A DNA stretch of 64,000 nucleotides from Serratia bockelmannii (GCF_008011855.1 NZ_VOUX01000004.1:213479-277478); one strand, 5' to 3'; shown: positions 36,963 to 46,772, numbered from the stretch's first letter. Program-made: numbers and translations. The notes: a model not told the origin generated them from the sequence alone.

Positions 36963-38204
36963 GTGTCTAAGCGTCGAGTAGTTGTGACCGGACTGGGCAT
37001 GTTGTCTCCTGTCGGCAATACGGTAGAGTCCACGTGGAACGCTCTTCTTGCCGGTCAGAGTGGCATCAGCCTGATCGACCATTTCGATACCACTGCCTAT
37101 GCGACCAAGTTTGCTGGCCTGGTAAAGAATTTTAATTCTGAGGATTTCATCTCCCGCAAAGATGCGCGCAAGATGGATGCCTTTATCCAGTACGGTATCG
37201 CTGCCGGCATGCAAGCCATGCAGGATGCAGGTCTGGACATCACCGAGGCTAACGCCAGCCGTATTGGAGCCGCGATCGGTTCCGGCATCGGCGGCCTGGG
37301 TTTGATCGAAGAAAACCACAGTTCACTGGTTAACGGTGGCCCACGGAAAATCAGTCCGTTCTTCGTGCCCTCCACCATCGTGAATATGATTGCAGGCCAC
37401 CTGACAATCATGTACGGCATGCGTGGCCCAAGCATTTCCATCGCCACCGCCTGTACTTCAGGTGTGCACAACATCGGCCATGCAGCGCGTATCATTGCTT
37501 ACAATGATGCTGACGTGATGCTGGCCGGTGGGGCAGAGAAAGCCAGCACCCCATTGGGCGTCGGCGGCTTTGGCGCAGCGCGCGCCCTGTCCACCCGTAA
37601 TGACAACCCGCAGGCGGCGAGCCGTCCGTGGGATAAAGACCGCGACGGCTTCGTGCTGGGCGACGGCGCCGGCATGATGGTGCTGGAAGAGTACGAACAC
37701 GCGAAAAAACGCGGCGCGAAAATCTATGCCGAAGTGGTTGGCTTTGGGATGAGCAGCGATGCTTATCACATGACGTCACCACCGGAAAACGGCGCAGGCG
37801 CTGCGCTGGCGATGGAAAATGCCCTGCTTGACGCCGGTGTGACCCCGTCACAAATCGGTTACATCAACGCGCACGGCACCTCTACGCCGGCGGGCGATCA
37901 GGCGGAAGCGCAGGCGGTGAAATCCGTCTTCGGCGCTGATGCCCAGCGCGTGCTGGTGAGCTCGACCAAATCGATGACCGGCCACCTGTTGGGTGCGGCG
38001 GGCGCGATCGAGTCCATCTTTACCGTGCTGGCGCTGCGCGATCAGGCGGTACCGCCAACCATCAACCTGGATAACCCGGATGAAGGTTGCGATCTGGACT
38101 TCGTGCCTCACGAAGCGCGCCAGGTCAGCAATATGGAGTTCACCCTGTGCAACTCCTTCGGCTTCGGCGGCACCAATGGCTCGCTGATCTTCCGCCGAGT
38201 GTAA
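36963..38204 (+). CDS. fabF: FabF, beta-ketoacyl-ACP synthase II
   Basis: This 413-residue condensing enzyme elongates fatty acids; in E. coli it mediates the temperature response of unsaturated fatty acids. The active Cys is in [11 protein letters not shown] (residue 164 with Met) and the two His in [11 protein letters not shown] and [14 protein letters not shown]. It starts with GTG after GGAGGA. The length equals E. coli FabF. It is followed by a strong terminator. Confidence 0.97.
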   Translation: MSKRRVVVTGLGMLSPVGNTVESTWNALLAGQSGISLIDHFDTTAYATKFAGLVKNFNSEDFISRKDARKMDAFIQYGIAAGMQAMQDAGLDITEANASRIGAAIGSGIGGLGLIEENHSSLVNGGPRKISPFFVPSTIVNMIAGHLTIMYGMRGPSISIATACTSGVHNIGHAARIIAYNDADVMLAGGAEKASTPLGVGGFGAARALSTRNDNPQAASRPWDKDRDGFVLGDGAGMMVLEEYEHAKKRGAKIYAEVVGFGMSSDAYHMTSPPENGAGAALAMENALLDAGVTPSQIGYINAHGTSTPAGDQAEAQAVKSVFGADAQRVLVSSTKSMTGHLLGAAGAIESIFTVLALRDQAVPPTINLDNPDEGCDLDFVPHEARQVSNMEFTLCNSFGFGGTNGSLIFRRV

Positions 38205-38228
38205 CTCGCGCGGTTGTTCGCTGATGAA

Positions 38229-38256
38229 AAGCCCGGTTTTTTAACCGGGCTTTTTT
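38229..38256 (+). terminator. Rho-independent terminator of fabF
   Basis: Arms AAGCCCGGTT (38229-38238) and AACCGGGCTT (38243-38252), TTTT loop, then T run. It closes the fab transcript before pabC. Confidence 0.88.
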
Positions 38257-38349
38257 ACGCCTGGCGTCCGGCCGTCAGCAGGGCTGCGTATTGCCTCGTC
38301 GCCTGCTATTCTGCGAGCGTAATGAAATCACCCGGCAACAGGAGGAAGC

Positions 38350-39147
38350 ATGTACTGGATCAACGGACAACGCCACGATGCGCTGGCGCCGAGCGATCGT
38401 GGCCTGCAGTTCGGCGATGGCTGCTTTACTACCGCCCGGGTTATCGACGGTAAAATCGAGCTGTTGCCCTGGCACCTGGAGCGGCTGCAGCAAACGGCAC
38501 AGAGGCTGATGCTGCCCACTACCGATTGGGCTGCTTTCGAGCGCGAGATGGCTCAGGCGGCCGAATCAATTCCGCTCGGCGTGGTCAAAGCGATACTGAC
38601 GCGCGGCAGCGGCGGGCGGGGCTACAGCCCGACGGGGTGCGAAAATCCAACGCGCATCGTCGCCCGCAGCAGCTACCCTGCGCACTATTTGCAGTGGCGC
38701 GAGCAGGGCATCACGCTTGCGCTCAGCCCGGTGGCGCTGGCGCGCAATCCGCTGCTGGCGGGGTTGAAGCATTTGAACCGCCTGGAGCAGGTGCTGATCC
38801 GCGCGCATCTTGACCAGACGGCCGCCGACGAGGCACTGGTGCTTGACACTGCCGGTATGCTGGTGGAATGCTGTGCGGCTAATTTGTTCTGGCGTAAGGG
38901 AAAAGCGGTGTTTACCCCGGACCTGAGCCAGGCGGGCGTCGCGGGCCTGATGCGGCGGCGGGTGATCGCGCTGCTGGCGGGCTCGGAATACCGTCTGCAC
39001 TGCGTCAGCGAACCGCTGGAGACGCTGGCCGATGCCGACGAAGTCCTGGTGAGCAACGCGCTGATGCCGCTGCTGCCGGTAAACGTTGCTCAATCATGGC
39101 GTTATCATTCGCGCCAGCTGTATGATTTTTTGCGTCCACACTGTTAA
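38350..39147 (+). CDS. pabC: PabC, aminodeoxychorismate lyase
   Basis: This 265-residue PLP enzyme of the branched-chain aminotransferase fold (class IV) makes 4-aminobenzoate for folate. The PLP Lys is Lys140 in LAGLKHLNRLEQ. Other fold-IV marks are DRGLQFGDGCFTT near the N-terminus and a PLP phosphate-binding VECCAANLFW. E. coli PabC is 269 aa. It starts the pabC-mltG-tmk-holB-ycfH run, with 13 bp to mltG. Confidence 0.95.
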   Translation: MYWINGQRHDALAPSDRGLQFGDGCFTTARVIDGKIELLPWHLERLQQTAQRLMLPTTDWAAFEREMAQAAESIPLGVVKAILTRGSGGRGYSPTGCENPTRIVARSSYPAHYLQWREQGITLALSPVALARNPLLAGLKHLNRLEQVLIRAHLDQTAADEALVLDTAGMLVECCAANLFWRKGKAVFTPDLSQAGVAGLMRRRVIALLAGSEYRLHCVSEPLETLADADEVLVSNALMPLLPVNVAQSWRYHSRQLYDFLRPHC

Positions 39148-39160
39148 CCATGGCTGATTG

Positions 39161-40186
39161 ATGAAGAAAAGAAAGCTGAAGGTCCTGTCTGTTATTGTTG
39201 TTCTGGTATTGGCGCTGCTGTTTTGGGGCTACCAGAAGATCGAACGCTTTGCCGATACGCCGCTGGCTATCCAGCAAGAAACCATCTTCAAACTGCCTGC
39301 CGGCACCGGCCGGGTGGCGCTGGAAGGATTACTGGTGCGCGATAAACTGGTGCGCAACGGCCGCTGGTTCCAGTGGCTGCTGAAACTGGAGCCGGAGCTG
39401 GCGGAGTTTAAAGCCGGTACCTACCGGTTCACGCCGGGCATGACGGTGCGCCAGATGCTGAAACTGTTGGCCAGTGGCAAAGAGGCGCAGTTCACCGCAC
39501 GCTTTATTGAAGGCTCACGACTGCGTGATTGGCAGCAGGTGCTGCAGCAGTCCAAATACCTGAAACACACCCTGGCGGGCAAGAGCGAAGTGGAGATCGC
39601 TACAGCGCTCGGCATTCCTGCGGGAGAAACCCCGGAAGGGCATTTGTACCCGGATACCTATCAGTATACCGCCGGCATGAGCGATATCGCGCTGCTCAAA
39701 CGCGCACATGTTCGTATGAACAAAGCGCTGCAGGCCGCCTGGGACGGCCGCGACACCAGCCTGCCGTATAAAACGCCGGAAGAGTTGCTGACCATGGCCT
39801 CGATCGTCGAGAAAGAGACCGCGGTGCCGGAAGAGCGTAGCAAGGTGGCGTCGGTGTTCGTCAACCGTTTGCGCATCGGCATGCGCCTGCAGACCGATCC
39901 GACGGTGATCTACGGCATGGGCGAAAGCTATAATGGCAACATCACGCGCAAGGATCTGGAGACGCCGACGCCTTACAACACCTATGTGATCGCCGGCCTG
40001 CCGCCAACGCCGATCGCCATGCCGGGCGAGGCCTCGCTGCAAGCGGCCGCCAATCCGGCCAAAACGCCATATCTCTATTTTGTCGCCGACGGCAAGGGTG
40101 GGCATACCTTCACCACCAATCTGGCGAGCCATAACCAGGCGGTGCGCGTGTACCGTCAGGCGTTAAAGGAAAAGAATGAAAAGTAA
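39161..40186 (+). CDS. mltG: MltG (YceG), endolytic murein transglycosylase
   Basis: This inner-membrane enzyme cuts nascent peptidoglycan strands and may set chain length. The 341-residue protein has an N-terminal membrane span ([18 protein letters not shown]), a LysM-like region ([20 protein letters not shown]) and the YceG catalytic domain with Glu in [11 protein letters not shown], then [11 protein letters not shown]. The ATG at 39161 is used; a TTG codon immediately upstream is less likely. It overlaps tmk by 11 bp. Confidence 0.95.
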   Translation: MKKRKLKVLSVIVVLVLALLFWGYQKIERFADTPLAIQQETIFKLPAGTGRVALEGLLVRDKLVRNGRWFQWLLKLEPELAEFKAGTYRFTPGMTVRQMLKLLASGKEAQFTARFIEGSRLRDWQQVLQQSKYLKHTLAGKSEVEIATALGIPAGETPEGHLYPDTYQYTAGMSDIALLKRAHVRMNKALQAAWDGRDTSLPYKTPEELLTMASIVEKETAVPEERSKVASVFVNRLRIGMRLQTDPTVIYGMGESYNGNITRKDLETPTPYNTYVIAGLPPTPIAMPGEASLQAAANPAKTPYLYFVADGKGGHTFTTNLASHNQAVRVYRQALKEKNEK

Positions 40187-40814
40187 ATTCGTTGTAATCG
40201 AAGGGCTGGAAGGCGCGGGCAAAACCACAGCGCGTGACACGGTAGTCAATGTGCTGCGCGAACATGGCATCAACGACATCGTTTTCACCCGCGAACCGGG
40301 CGGCACACCGCTGGCGGAGAAGCTGCGCGAACTGTTCAAACGCGGCATCGACGGCGAATTGCCGACCATCAAGGCCGAAGTCTTGATGCTGTACGCTGCG
40401 CGCGTGCAGCTGGTGGAAACCGTGATCAAACCCGCCCTCGCGCGTGGTGCCTGGGTGGTGGGCGACCGCCACGATCTCTCTTCACAGGCTTACCAGGGCG
40501 GCGGCCGCGGTGTGGACCCACAGCTGATGAGCTCGCTGCGCGACACCGTACTGGGGGATTTCCGCCCGGATTTGACGGTTTATCTCGATCTGCCTCCGCT
40601 GGTCGGCTTGCAACGCGCGCAGGCGCGCGGCCAGCTGGATCGCATCGAACAGGAGGCGCTGCCGTTCTTCGAACGCACCCGCGCTCGCTATCTTGAGCTG
40701 GCGGCGCAGGATGAAACGATCGTTACCGTTGACGCCGCCCAGCCGCTGGAACAGGTGACCGCGGCGATCCGCGACTGCGTCGGCCACTGGCTGCGGCAGC
40801 AGGAAGGCGCATAA
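40176..40814 (+). CDS. tmk: Tmk, thymidylate kinase
   Basis: It phosphorylates dTMP to dTDP. The 212-residue protein has the P-loop GLEGAGKTT, the DR motif [12 protein letters not shown], and the Lid region [13 protein letters not shown] typical of the E. coli-type enzyme. It overlaps mltG and shares one base with the holB start (ATAATG), so the genes are translationally coupled. Confidence 0.97.
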   Translation: MKSKFVVIEGLEGAGKTTARDTVVNVLREHGINDIVFTREPGGTPLAEKLRELFKRGIDGELPTIKAEVLMLYAARVQLVETVIKPALARGAWVVGDRHDLSSQAYQGGGRGVDPQLMSSLRDTVLGDFRPDLTVYLDLPPLVGLQRAQARGQLDRIEQEALPFFERTRARYLELAAQDETIVTVDAAQPLEQVTAAIRDCVGHWLRQQEGA

Positions 40815-41821
40815 TGAACTGGTACCCGTGGCTGAATGGCCCTTATCGCCAGCTGATTGGGCAGTACGCCGACGGTCGCGGCCACCATGCGCTGCTGCTG
40901 CATGCGGCGGCGGGCAATGGTGACGATGCGCTGGCCTACGGCCTGAGCCGTTGGTTGATCTGCCAACAGCGCAACGGCGAAAAAAGCTGCGGCGAGTGCC
41001 ACAGCTGCCGGCTGATGCTGGCGGGGAATCACCCGGATTATCACGTGCTGGCGCCGGAAAAGGGCAAGAGCAACCTGGGTATCGAACCGATCCGCCAGGT
41101 GATTGAAACGCTGTACGCCCACGCGCAGCAGGGCGGCGCCAAGGTGATTTGGCTGCCGCAGGCGGAACAGTTGACCGAGGCGGCGGCCAACGCACTGCTT
41201 AAAACGCTGGAAGAGCCGCTGGAGAAAACCTATTTTCTGCTGGGTTGCCGTGAGCCGTCGCGGCTGATGGCGACGCTGCGCAGCCGCTGTCTTTATTGGC
41301 ATTTGGCCAGCCCGGATGAGCAGCTCAGCCTGCAGTGGCTGGGCCGGCAGGCGGCCGGTTCTCAGACAGACCGCCTCACGGCGCTGCGCCTGCACGACGG
41401 CGCGCCGCTGGCCGCCGAACAGCTGTTGCAGCCGCAGCAGTGGCAACAGCGCAGCGCCCTGTGCACCGCGTTGAGCGCCGCGCTGCCGCAGCGCGATATG
41501 CTGTCGCTGTTGCCGGTGCTGAACCATGAAGATGTCGCCGAGCGCCTGCACTGGTTGTGCGCGCTGCTGGTGGACGCGATGAAGTGGCAGCAGGGCGCGC
41601 ATCACTATGTATTGAATCAGGATCAGCAACCACTGGTGCATCAGCTGGCCAGCGTGCTGAGCAGCGCCTCGCTGCAGCAGATCGTGCAGCAGTGGCTGAC
41701 CTGCCGCCATCAGCTGCTCATCGTGGTGGGTGTCAATCGCGAGCTGCTGCTGACCGAACAGTTACTTCGCTGGGAACAGATGCTTGGCGCCGCCGGCTAT
41801 TCCCACCCTCATTCGCTGTAA
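40814..41821 (+). CDS. holB: HolB, DNA polymerase III subunit delta prime
   Basis: This clamp-loader subunit acts as the stator of the gamma complex. The 335-residue protein (E. coli 334) starts [18 protein letters not shown]. The zinc-module cysteines are Cys50, Cys59, Cys62 and Cys65 (CGECHSCRL). A degenerate P-loop (HAAAGNGDDA) and the SRC motif (LRSRCLYWHL) are as expected for delta prime. It lies directly after tmk. Confidence 0.96.
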   Translation: MNWYPWLNGPYRQLIGQYADGRGHHALLLHAAAGNGDDALAYGLSRWLICQQRNGEKSCGECHSCRLMLAGNHPDYHVLAPEKGKSNLGIEPIRQVIETLYAHAQQGGAKVIWLPQAEQLTEAAANALLKTLEEPLEKTYFLLGCREPSRLMATLRSRCLYWHLASPDEQLSLQWLGRQAAGSQTDRLTALRLHDGAPLAAEQLLQPQQWQQRSALCTALSAALPQRDMLSLLPVLNHEDVAERLHWLCALLVDAMKWQQGAHHYVLNQDQQPLVHQLASVLSSASLQQIVQQWLTCRHQLLIVVGVNRELLLTEQLLRWEQMLGAAGYSHPHSL

Positions 41822-41840
41822 AGTAAAAGAGTTAAAAATT

Positions 41841-42617
41841 ATGTTGTTAGTCGATTCTCATTGCCACCTTGACAGTCTGGATTATCAAACGCTGCATCAG
41901 AATGTGGACGATGCGCTGGCCAAAGCCAAAGCGCGCGACGTCGGCTATGTGCTGGCGGTCGCCACCACGTTGCCGGGTTACCGTTCCATGACCGAACTGA
42001 TCGGCGAGCGCAACGATGTGGCTTTCTCCTGCGGGGTGCATCCGCTCAATCTGGAAGAGGGGTATGATTACGCCGAGCTGCGTCGCCTGGCGGCGGCGGA
42101 GCAGGTGGTAGCGCTGGGAGAGACCGGGCTCGATTACTTCTACCAGAAAGACAATCTTGAGCTGCAGCAGGACTCTTTCCGCGAACATATCCGCATTGGC
42201 CGGGATCTGAACAAGCCGGTGATCGTCCACACCCGCGAGGCGCGCGCGGACACGCTGGCGATCCTGCGTGAAGAGAACGCACAGGACTGCGGCGGCGTGC
42301 TGCACTGCTTCACTGAAGATTTGACCACGGCCGAAGCTTTGCTGGATCTGGGCTTCTACATCTCCTTCTCCGGCATCGTCACCTTCCGCAATGCCGAACA
42401 GCTGCGCGAAGTGGCACGCTATGTGCCGCTGGATCGCATCCTGGTGGAAACCGATTCGCCTTATCTGGCGCCGGTGCCGCATCGCGGCAAAGAAAACCAA
42501 CCTGCCTATGTGCGTGATGTGGCTGAATACATGGCAGTATTGAAGGGCGTCAGCCTGGAACAACTGGCCGAAGCCACCACCGCCAACTTTTCACGCTTAT
42601 TTCACCTCGATCTGTGA
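41841..42617 (+). CDS. ycfH: YcfH, TatD-family metal-dependent hydrolase
   Basis: This 258-residue TIM-barrel hydrolase has metal ligands in DSHCHLD, the Glu in ALGETGLDYF, His in IVHTREA and LHCFTED, and the Asp in VETDSPYLAPVPHRGK. TatD-family proteins are DNases or D-aminoacyl-tRNA deacylase-like enzymes, but the YcfH substrate is not settled. The start MLLVDSHCHLDSLDYQ at 41841 fits the family. It is the last gene before ptsG, about 340 bp upstream of it. Confidence 0.94.
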   Translation: MLLVDSHCHLDSLDYQTLHQNVDDALAKAKARDVGYVLAVATTLPGYRSMTELIGERNDVAFSCGVHPLNLEEGYDYAELRRLAAAEQVVALGETGLDYFYQKDNLELQQDSFREHIRIGRDLNKPVIVHTREARADTLAILREENAQDCGGVLHCFTEDLTTAEALLDLGFYISFSGIVTFRNAEQLREVARYVPLDRILVETDSPYLAPVPHRGKENQPAYVRDVAEYMAVLKGVSLEQLAEATTANFSRLFHLDL

Positions 42618-42683
42618 TCTTTGACCTAGGCTATAGCTGTAGGTCATTGTCTGCGTAATTTTTTTTAAGCTCGTAATTAATCA

Positions 42684-42714
42684 CTGAAACGGGTAAGGTT
42701 CCCTCCCGTTTCAG
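42684..42714. terminator. 10-bp perfect hairpin after ycfH
   Basis: CTGAAACGGG (42684-42693) and CCCGTTTCAG (42705-42714) form a stable stem with an 11-base loop, 67 bp after ycfH. No T run follows, so it may be a processing or transcript-stabilising hairpin for the tmk-holB-ycfH transcript more than a classic terminator. Confidence 0.5.
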
Positions 42715-42729
42715 GGGGATTGATGCGTG

Positions 42730-42754
42730 TTTTTTGGCCTGTTTTGCCAAAAAA
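42730..42754. repeat. Perfect inverted repeat upstream of ptsG
   Basis: TTTTTTGGC (42730-42738) and GCCAAAAAA (42746-42754) have a 7-base spacer. The arms begin and end with T6/A6, so it could terminate transcription in either direction or bind a regulator. It lies about 50 bp upstream of the CRP-like site. Confidence 0.55.
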
Positions 42755-42792
42755 CAGCCGGTTTATGCAAAGTTACCGCGGCTCGATCATCG

Positions 42793-42814
42793 AAACGTGA
42801 TTGTCATCAAACAT
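42793..42814. promoter_or_regulatory. CRP-binding site candidate of ptsG
   Basis: CGTGA-TTGTCA-TCAAA follows the TGTGA-N6-TCACA pattern (TGA at 42798-42800, TCA at 42807-42809) and resembles the E. coli ptsG CRP site in sequence and position, 20-30 bp left of the Mlc operator. Confidence 0.7.
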
Positions 42815-42826
42815 TGCGCAGGCTAT

Positions 42827-42848
42827 TTATTTTACTCTGCGTAATAAA
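42827..42848. promoter_or_regulatory. Mlc operator of ptsG
   Basis: The 22-bp palindrome beginning TTATTTTACTCTG and ending GTAATAAA differs by one base from the E. coli ptsG Mlc operator as remembered. Glucose uptake through EIICB titrates Mlc to the membrane and relieves repression. Confidence 0.8.
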
Positions 42849-42946
42849 TTCAAGGGGTGCTCAGACACCCTGAATTGCAGGGGTTTTTCTCCCCCCCTTG
42901 CAGCGCGAATCATCGCGACAAGAAGTAGCAAAGCATTATTACTCAG

Positions 42947-42960
42947 GAGCACACTCAACT
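42947..42960 (+). promoter_or_regulatory. Ribosome-binding region and SgrS target of ptsG
   Basis: GAGCACACTCAACT immediately precedes the ptsG ATG. It matches the E. coli segment (GCACACTCAA) with which the small RNA SgrS base-pairs to block translation under sugar-phosphate stress. SgrS itself is not in this window. Confidence 0.7.
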
Positions 42961-44394
42961 ATGTTCAAGAACGCATTTGCAAACCTGCAAAAAGTAGGTA
43001 AATCGCTCATGCTGCCGGTGTCCGTGTTGCCTATCGCAGGTATCCTGCTGGGCGTCGGCTCCGCCAACTTTAGCTGGCTACCTGCGGTAGTCTCCCACGT
43101 GATGGCGGAGGCGGGCGGTTCGGTCTTCGCCAACATGCCGCTGATTTTCGCCATCGGCGTTGCTCTGGGCTTCACCAACAACGACGGCGTTTCCGCGCTG
43201 GCGGCGGTGGTGGCCTACGGCATCATGGTGAAAACCATGGCGGTGGTTGCGCCGCTGGTGCTGCACCTGCCGGCTGAAGAGATTGCGGCCAAACACCTGG
43301 CGGATACCGGTGTGCTCGGGGGGATTATCTCCGGCGCCATCGCGGCCTATATGTTCAACCGCTTCTTCCGCATTCAACTGCCGGAATACCTGGGCTTCTT
43401 TGCCGGTAAGCGCTTCGTGCCGATCATTTCCGGTCTGGCGGCGATCGTTCTGGGCGTAGTGCTGTCCTTCATCTGGCCGCCGATCGGTACGGCTATCCAG
43501 ACCTTCTCGCAGTGGGCGGCTTATCAGAACCCGGTCGTGGCCTTCGGCATTTACGGCGTGGTTGAGCGTGCTCTGGTGCCGTTCGGTCTGCACCACATCT
43601 GGAACGTACCGTTCCAAATGCAAATTGGTGAGTTCACCAACGCGGCGGGCCAGGTATTCCACGGTGACATCCCTCGCTACATGGCGGGTGACCCAACCGC
43701 GGGCAAACTGTCCGGCGGCTTCCTGTTCAAAATGTACGGTCTGCCTGCTGCGGCCATCGCCATCTGGCACTCGGCCAAGCCGGAAAACCGTGCGAAAGTC
43801 GGCGGCATCATGATCTCCGCCGCGCTGACCTCGTTCCTGACCGGTATCACCGAGCCGATCGAGTTCTCCTTCATGTTCGTCGCGCCGATCCTGTACGTGA
43901 TCCACGCTATCCTGGCCGGCCTGGCGTTCCCAATCTGTATCCTGTTGGGCATGCGTGACGGCACCAGCTTCTCGCACGGCCTGATCGACTTTATCGTACT
44001 GAGCGGCAACAGCAGCAAAATCTGGCTGTTCCCAATCGTCGGTATCATCTACGGTCTGGTGTACTACACCATCTTCCGCGTGCTGATCGCCAAACTGGAT
44101 CTGAAAACCCCTGGCCGTGAAGACAGCGCTGCCGAGCAGACTGCGCAGGGCGGTTCCGAAATGTCCGCCGCGCTGGTTCAGGCCTTCGGCGGTAAAGAAA
44201 ATATCACTAACCTGGATGCTTGCATCACCCGTCTGCGCGTCAGTGTGGCCGACGTGTCCAAAGTTGACCAGGCGGGCCTGAAGAAACTGGGCGCAGCCGG
44301 CGTAGTCGTCGCTGGCTCCGGCGTGCAGGCCATCTTCGGCACCAAGTCCGACAACCTGAAAACCGATATGGACGAATACATCCGTAATCACTGA
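42961..44394 (+). CDS. ptsG: PtsG, glucose-specific PTS permease EIICB
   Basis: This 477-residue membrane protein has the E. coli length. It phosphorylates glucose while importing it. The EIIC domain has about ten membrane segments ([40 protein letters not shown]). A linker leads to the cytoplasmic EIIB domain with phospho-Cys421 in [16 protein letters not shown] is Crr, encoded elsewhere. The start at 42961 is set by homology and the conserved leader. Regulation by CRP, Mlc and SgrS is predicted from the upstream sites. A strong terminator follows. Confidence 0.97.
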   Translation: MFKNAFANLQKVGKSLMLPVSVLPIAGILLGVGSANFSWLPAVVSHVMAEAGGSVFANMPLIFAIGVALGFTNNDGVSALAAVVAYGIMVKTMAVVAPLVLHLPAEEIAAKHLADTGVLGGIISGAIAAYMFNRFFRIQLPEYLGFFAGKRFVPIISGLAAIVLGVVLSFIWPPIGTAIQTFSQWAAYQNPVVAFGIYGVVERALVPFGLHHIWNVPFQMQIGEFTNAAGQVFHGDIPRYMAGDPTAGKLSGGFLFKMYGLPAAAIAIWHSAKPENRAKVGGIMISAALTSFLTGITEPIEFSFMFVAPILYVIHAILAGLAFPICILLGMRDGTSFSHGLIDFIVLSGNSSKIWLFPIVGIIYGLVYYTIFRVLIAKLDLKTPGREDSAAEQTAQGGSEMSAALVQAFGGKENITNLDACITRLRVSVADVSKVDQAGLKKLGAAGVVVAGSGVQAIFGTKSDNLKTDMDEYIRNH

Positions 44395-44413
44395 TTCAGG
44401 CAGGGGAGTTATC

Positions 44414-44440
44414 AAGGGAGGCGAAAGCCTCCCTTTTTTA
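44414..44440 (+). terminator. Rho-independent terminator of ptsG
   Basis: AAGGGAGGC (44414-44422), GAAA loop, GCCTCCCTT (44427-44435) and T6. A textbook terminator 20 bp after ptsG. Confidence 0.9.
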
Positions 44441-44450
44441 TTGCCTGCCG

Positions 44451-44752
44451 TCAGGTACCAAGCCGCTGTTCGAGCTCGGCGAGAGAAGGAAGGAACCGGA
44501 TCTGTTCGCCGCGATTGGCGTCACGCGCAGGCGGTAGTTGATGAATTTCTGCAATACGGCGCCGGCCACGCCGCTTCTTAGCTGGAAGAAGGCGGCGTCG
44601 AGGCGGTTGACGGGGAGGGCAATCATCCCGGCCTCGTGTTCAAAAGCGGGCGCGATAAACAGGCTGACGTCGTTTTCGTCTTTCAACAGCGGCCCGGCTT
44701 CGGCGAAAACCACCAGGCGCAGGCCATGAACGTGCTGCACGGCGTAGCTCAT
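44451..44752 (-). pseudogene. DUF4180 gene, apparently broken by an internal frameshifting deletion
   Basis: The first 77 codons from the ATG at 44752 read as a normal DUF4180 protein (LVVFAEAGPLLKDENDVSLF, RLDAAFFQLRSGVAGAVLQK, FINYRLRV). At about 44521 the frame then runs into TPIAANRSGSF and stops at 44438. In the next frame the family's usual C-terminus continues immediately: ANRGEQIRFLPSLAELEQRL-GT, then a stop at 44451. Roughly 20-25 codons of the family core appear missing, together with a shift of frame. The gene is 14 bp downstream of mntR. The function of DUF4180 is unknown. The call rests on recalled family sequence. Confidence 0.65.
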
Positions 44753-44766
44753 CGGCGCCCCGGGAG

Positions 44767-45237
44767 TCAGGGTTTGACGTGTTGCTGCAAGTAATGCTCG
44801 AACACCGCCAGCGTTTCGTCCGAGATATGGTGTTCAATCCCTTCGCTGTCCAGCTCGGCAGTTTCACTCGGCACCCCGAGGCACATCAGCAGATCGACCA
44901 CGATGCGGTGACGGCGGCGCACCTTCTGCGCCAGCAGCTCGCCTTCCTCGGTTAAAAACACCCCGCGATAAGGGCGCGATTCCACCAGCCCGGCGCTTTT
45001 CAACCGCGCGATATTTTTGATCGCCGTCGGGTGAGAGACGCCGAAGCGGCGCGCGATATCGGTGGTTCTGGCTTCACGGGTGCTTTGCAGCAAATCGGCG
45101 ATCAGCTCAACGTAATCTTCGATCAGCGCATTGGACTGCGCTTCGCGGGCGCGGCTAAAACGCAGGGCGTGCTCGGCCTCGTCCGGCATGTCGGTCTGGG
45201 CGGGGCGGTCGGCGTTATCTGGCGCGCGGGTAACCAT
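44767..45237 (-). CDS. mntR: MntR, manganese-responsive transcriptional repressor
   Basis: This 156-residue DtxR-family regulator has a winged helix (TTDIARRFGVSHPTAIKNIA) and a metal-binding dimerisation domain with the His/Glu/Asp set (RRRHRIVVDLLMCLGV, DSEGIEHHISDETLAVFEHY). It represses mntH when Mn2+ is plentiful. The N-terminal 35 residues before ALIEDYVELIADLL are variable, as in E. coli MntR (155 aa). It is divergent from mntH with an MntR-box palindrome between them, and it is followed at 14 bp by the broken DUF4180 gene. Confidence 0.95.
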   Translation of the reverse strand: MVTRAPDNADRPAQTDMPDEAEHALRFSRAREAQSNALIEDYVELIADLLQSTREARTTDIARRFGVSHPTAIKNIARLKSAGLVESRPYRGVFLTEEGELLAQKVRRRHRIVVDLLMCLGVPSETAELDSEGIEHHISDETLAVFEHYLQQHVKP

Positions 45238-45396
45238 AGCGTGGGGCGTCCTGTAAGCATAAAAATGGCATCTCCCGGCAATGCGGGAAGGGTTGCCCTA
45301 AGTTAGTCCAAATAGCACACATTATCAATTCGATGCCACGCATTGTGGTAGTTAGAAATATCTCTACACAAAGCCCATTAATTTCGCCTGTTGCAT

Positions 45397-45420
45397 AAAG
45401 TGTAGCCGATGCTACATTGT
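45397..45420. promoter_or_regulatory. MntR box upstream of mntH
   Basis: The palindrome TGTAGC-CGAT-GCTACA (45401-45416) shares its ATAGC/GCTAT-like core and spacing with the E. coli MntR site (CATAGC-N4-GCTATG). It lies about 50 bp before mntH and would overlap the promoter. Confidence 0.75.
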
Positions 45421-45467
45421 CAGCATGATCGGTGGAAAAATAACCAGCAAAAGATTAAGGGTACTTC

Positions 45468-46772
45468 ATGCGAGACGCGGCAACTCCCTCATCGTTAACC
45501 GAACGGACCAACATTGCGATTGGTGCCGCCCTTGCCGGGCGCAAGCGCGGCGCCTTTACGCCGCTGCTGTTCGCCGGCCCGGCGGTGATTGCCTCTATTG
45601 CCTATATGGACCCCGGTAACTTCGCCACCAACATCCAGGCCGGGGCGAAATACGGCTACAGCCTGCTGTGGGTGGTGGTGATGGCCAACCTGATCGCCAT
45701 GCTGTTCCAGGCGCTGTCGGCCAAGCTCGGCATCGTCACCAACCGCAATCTGGCGGAGATGTGCCGCGATCAGTTTTCGCGGCCGGTAGTGATCGGCATG
45801 TGGCTGCTTAGCGAAGTGGCGGCGATGGCCACCGATCTGGCGGAGTTTCTCGGCGGGGCGATCGCGCTGGCGCTGCTGTTCCACATGCCGCTGCTGGCGG
45901 GGATGGGGGTGACGGCGGTGATCACCTATGCGCTGTTGATGGTGGAAAAGAAAGGTTTCCGCCCGGTCGAGCTGATGATCGGCGGCCTGGTAGGCATCAT
46001 CGCGCTGTGCTACCTGGTGGAGATGTTCATTGTGCCGGTGGACTGGCAGGCGGCCGGGATCGGCATGGTGACGCCGCAACTGCCGGATGCCCAGGCGCTG
46101 ACCATCGCCGTCGGCATTATCGGCGCCACCGTGATGCCGCACGCCATTTTCCTGCACTCGGGGCTGACCCAGCACCGCAGCCCGGCCAGCGACAACGGCG
46201 AGCGGCGCAAACTGCTGCGTTTCTCCAATATTGAAGTGGTGATCGCGCTGGCGCTGGCAGGGCTGGTGAATATCGCGATGGTGATCATGGCCTCGAGCGC
46301 TTTCCACGCCGGTAACAGCGACGTGGCCGAAATTGGCACCGCCTACCATACGCTGACGCCGCTGTTCGGCGCGGCCGCCGCCGGTATCTTCCTGGCGTCG
46401 CTGATCGCCTCTGGCATTTCCAGTTCGGTGGTGGGCACCATGGCCGGGCAAATGATCATGCAGGGCTTCGTCGGTTTCCGTATTCCGGTGTGGGTGCGCC
46501 GCCTGGTCACCATGGTGCCGGCGTTTATCGTGGTGGCGATGGGCGTCAACGCCACCGACGCGCTGGTCTACAGCCAGGTGGTGCTGAGCCTGGCGCTGCC
46601 GGCGCCGATGATCGCGCTGGTGATGTTCACCCGTCGCCGTGACATCATGGGCGAGTTTGCCAACGGCCGCTGGACCAGCCTGGCGGCAGTGGTCGGCACG
46701 GTGGTGATCGTGCTGCTTAACGTGGTGTTGCTGTTGCAGACTTTCGGCGTCGATATCCCTGGGTTAGGGTGA
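45468..46772 (+). CDS. mntH: MntH, NRAMP-type proton-coupled Mn2+ importer
   Basis: This inner-membrane symporter has 434 residues (E. coli 412). Eleven hydrophobic segments carry the NRAMP signatures: metal-binding DPGN in AYMDPGNFATNIQAGAKYGY and MPH in GATVMPHAIFLHSG, plus the SLIASGISSSVVGTMAGQMI region. It imports Mn2+ under oxidative stress. The N-terminus is slightly longer than in E. coli; an internal start is possible. It has an MntR box upstream, and its 3' end overlaps the convergent LysR gene by 9 bp. Confidence 0.95.
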   Translation: MRDAATPSSLTERTNIAIGAALAGRKRGAFTPLLFAGPAVIASIAYMDPGNFATNIQAGAKYGYSLLWVVVMANLIAMLFQALSAKLGIVTNRNLAEMCRDQFSRPVVIGMWLLSEVAAMATDLAEFLGGAIALALLFHMPLLAGMGVTAVITYALLMVEKKGFRPVELMIGGLVGIIALCYLVEMFIVPVDWQAAGIGMVTPQLPDAQALTIAVGIIGATVMPHAIFLHSGLTQHRSPASDNGERRKLLRFSNIEVVIALALAGLVNIAMVIMASSAFHAGNSDVAEIGTAYHTLTPLFGAAAAGIFLASLIASGISSSVVGTMAGQMIMQGFVGFRIPVWVRRLVTMVPAFIVVAMGVNATDALVYSQVVLSLALPAPMIALVMFTRRRDIMGEFANGRWTSLAAVVGTVVIVLLNVVLLLQTFGVDIPGLG

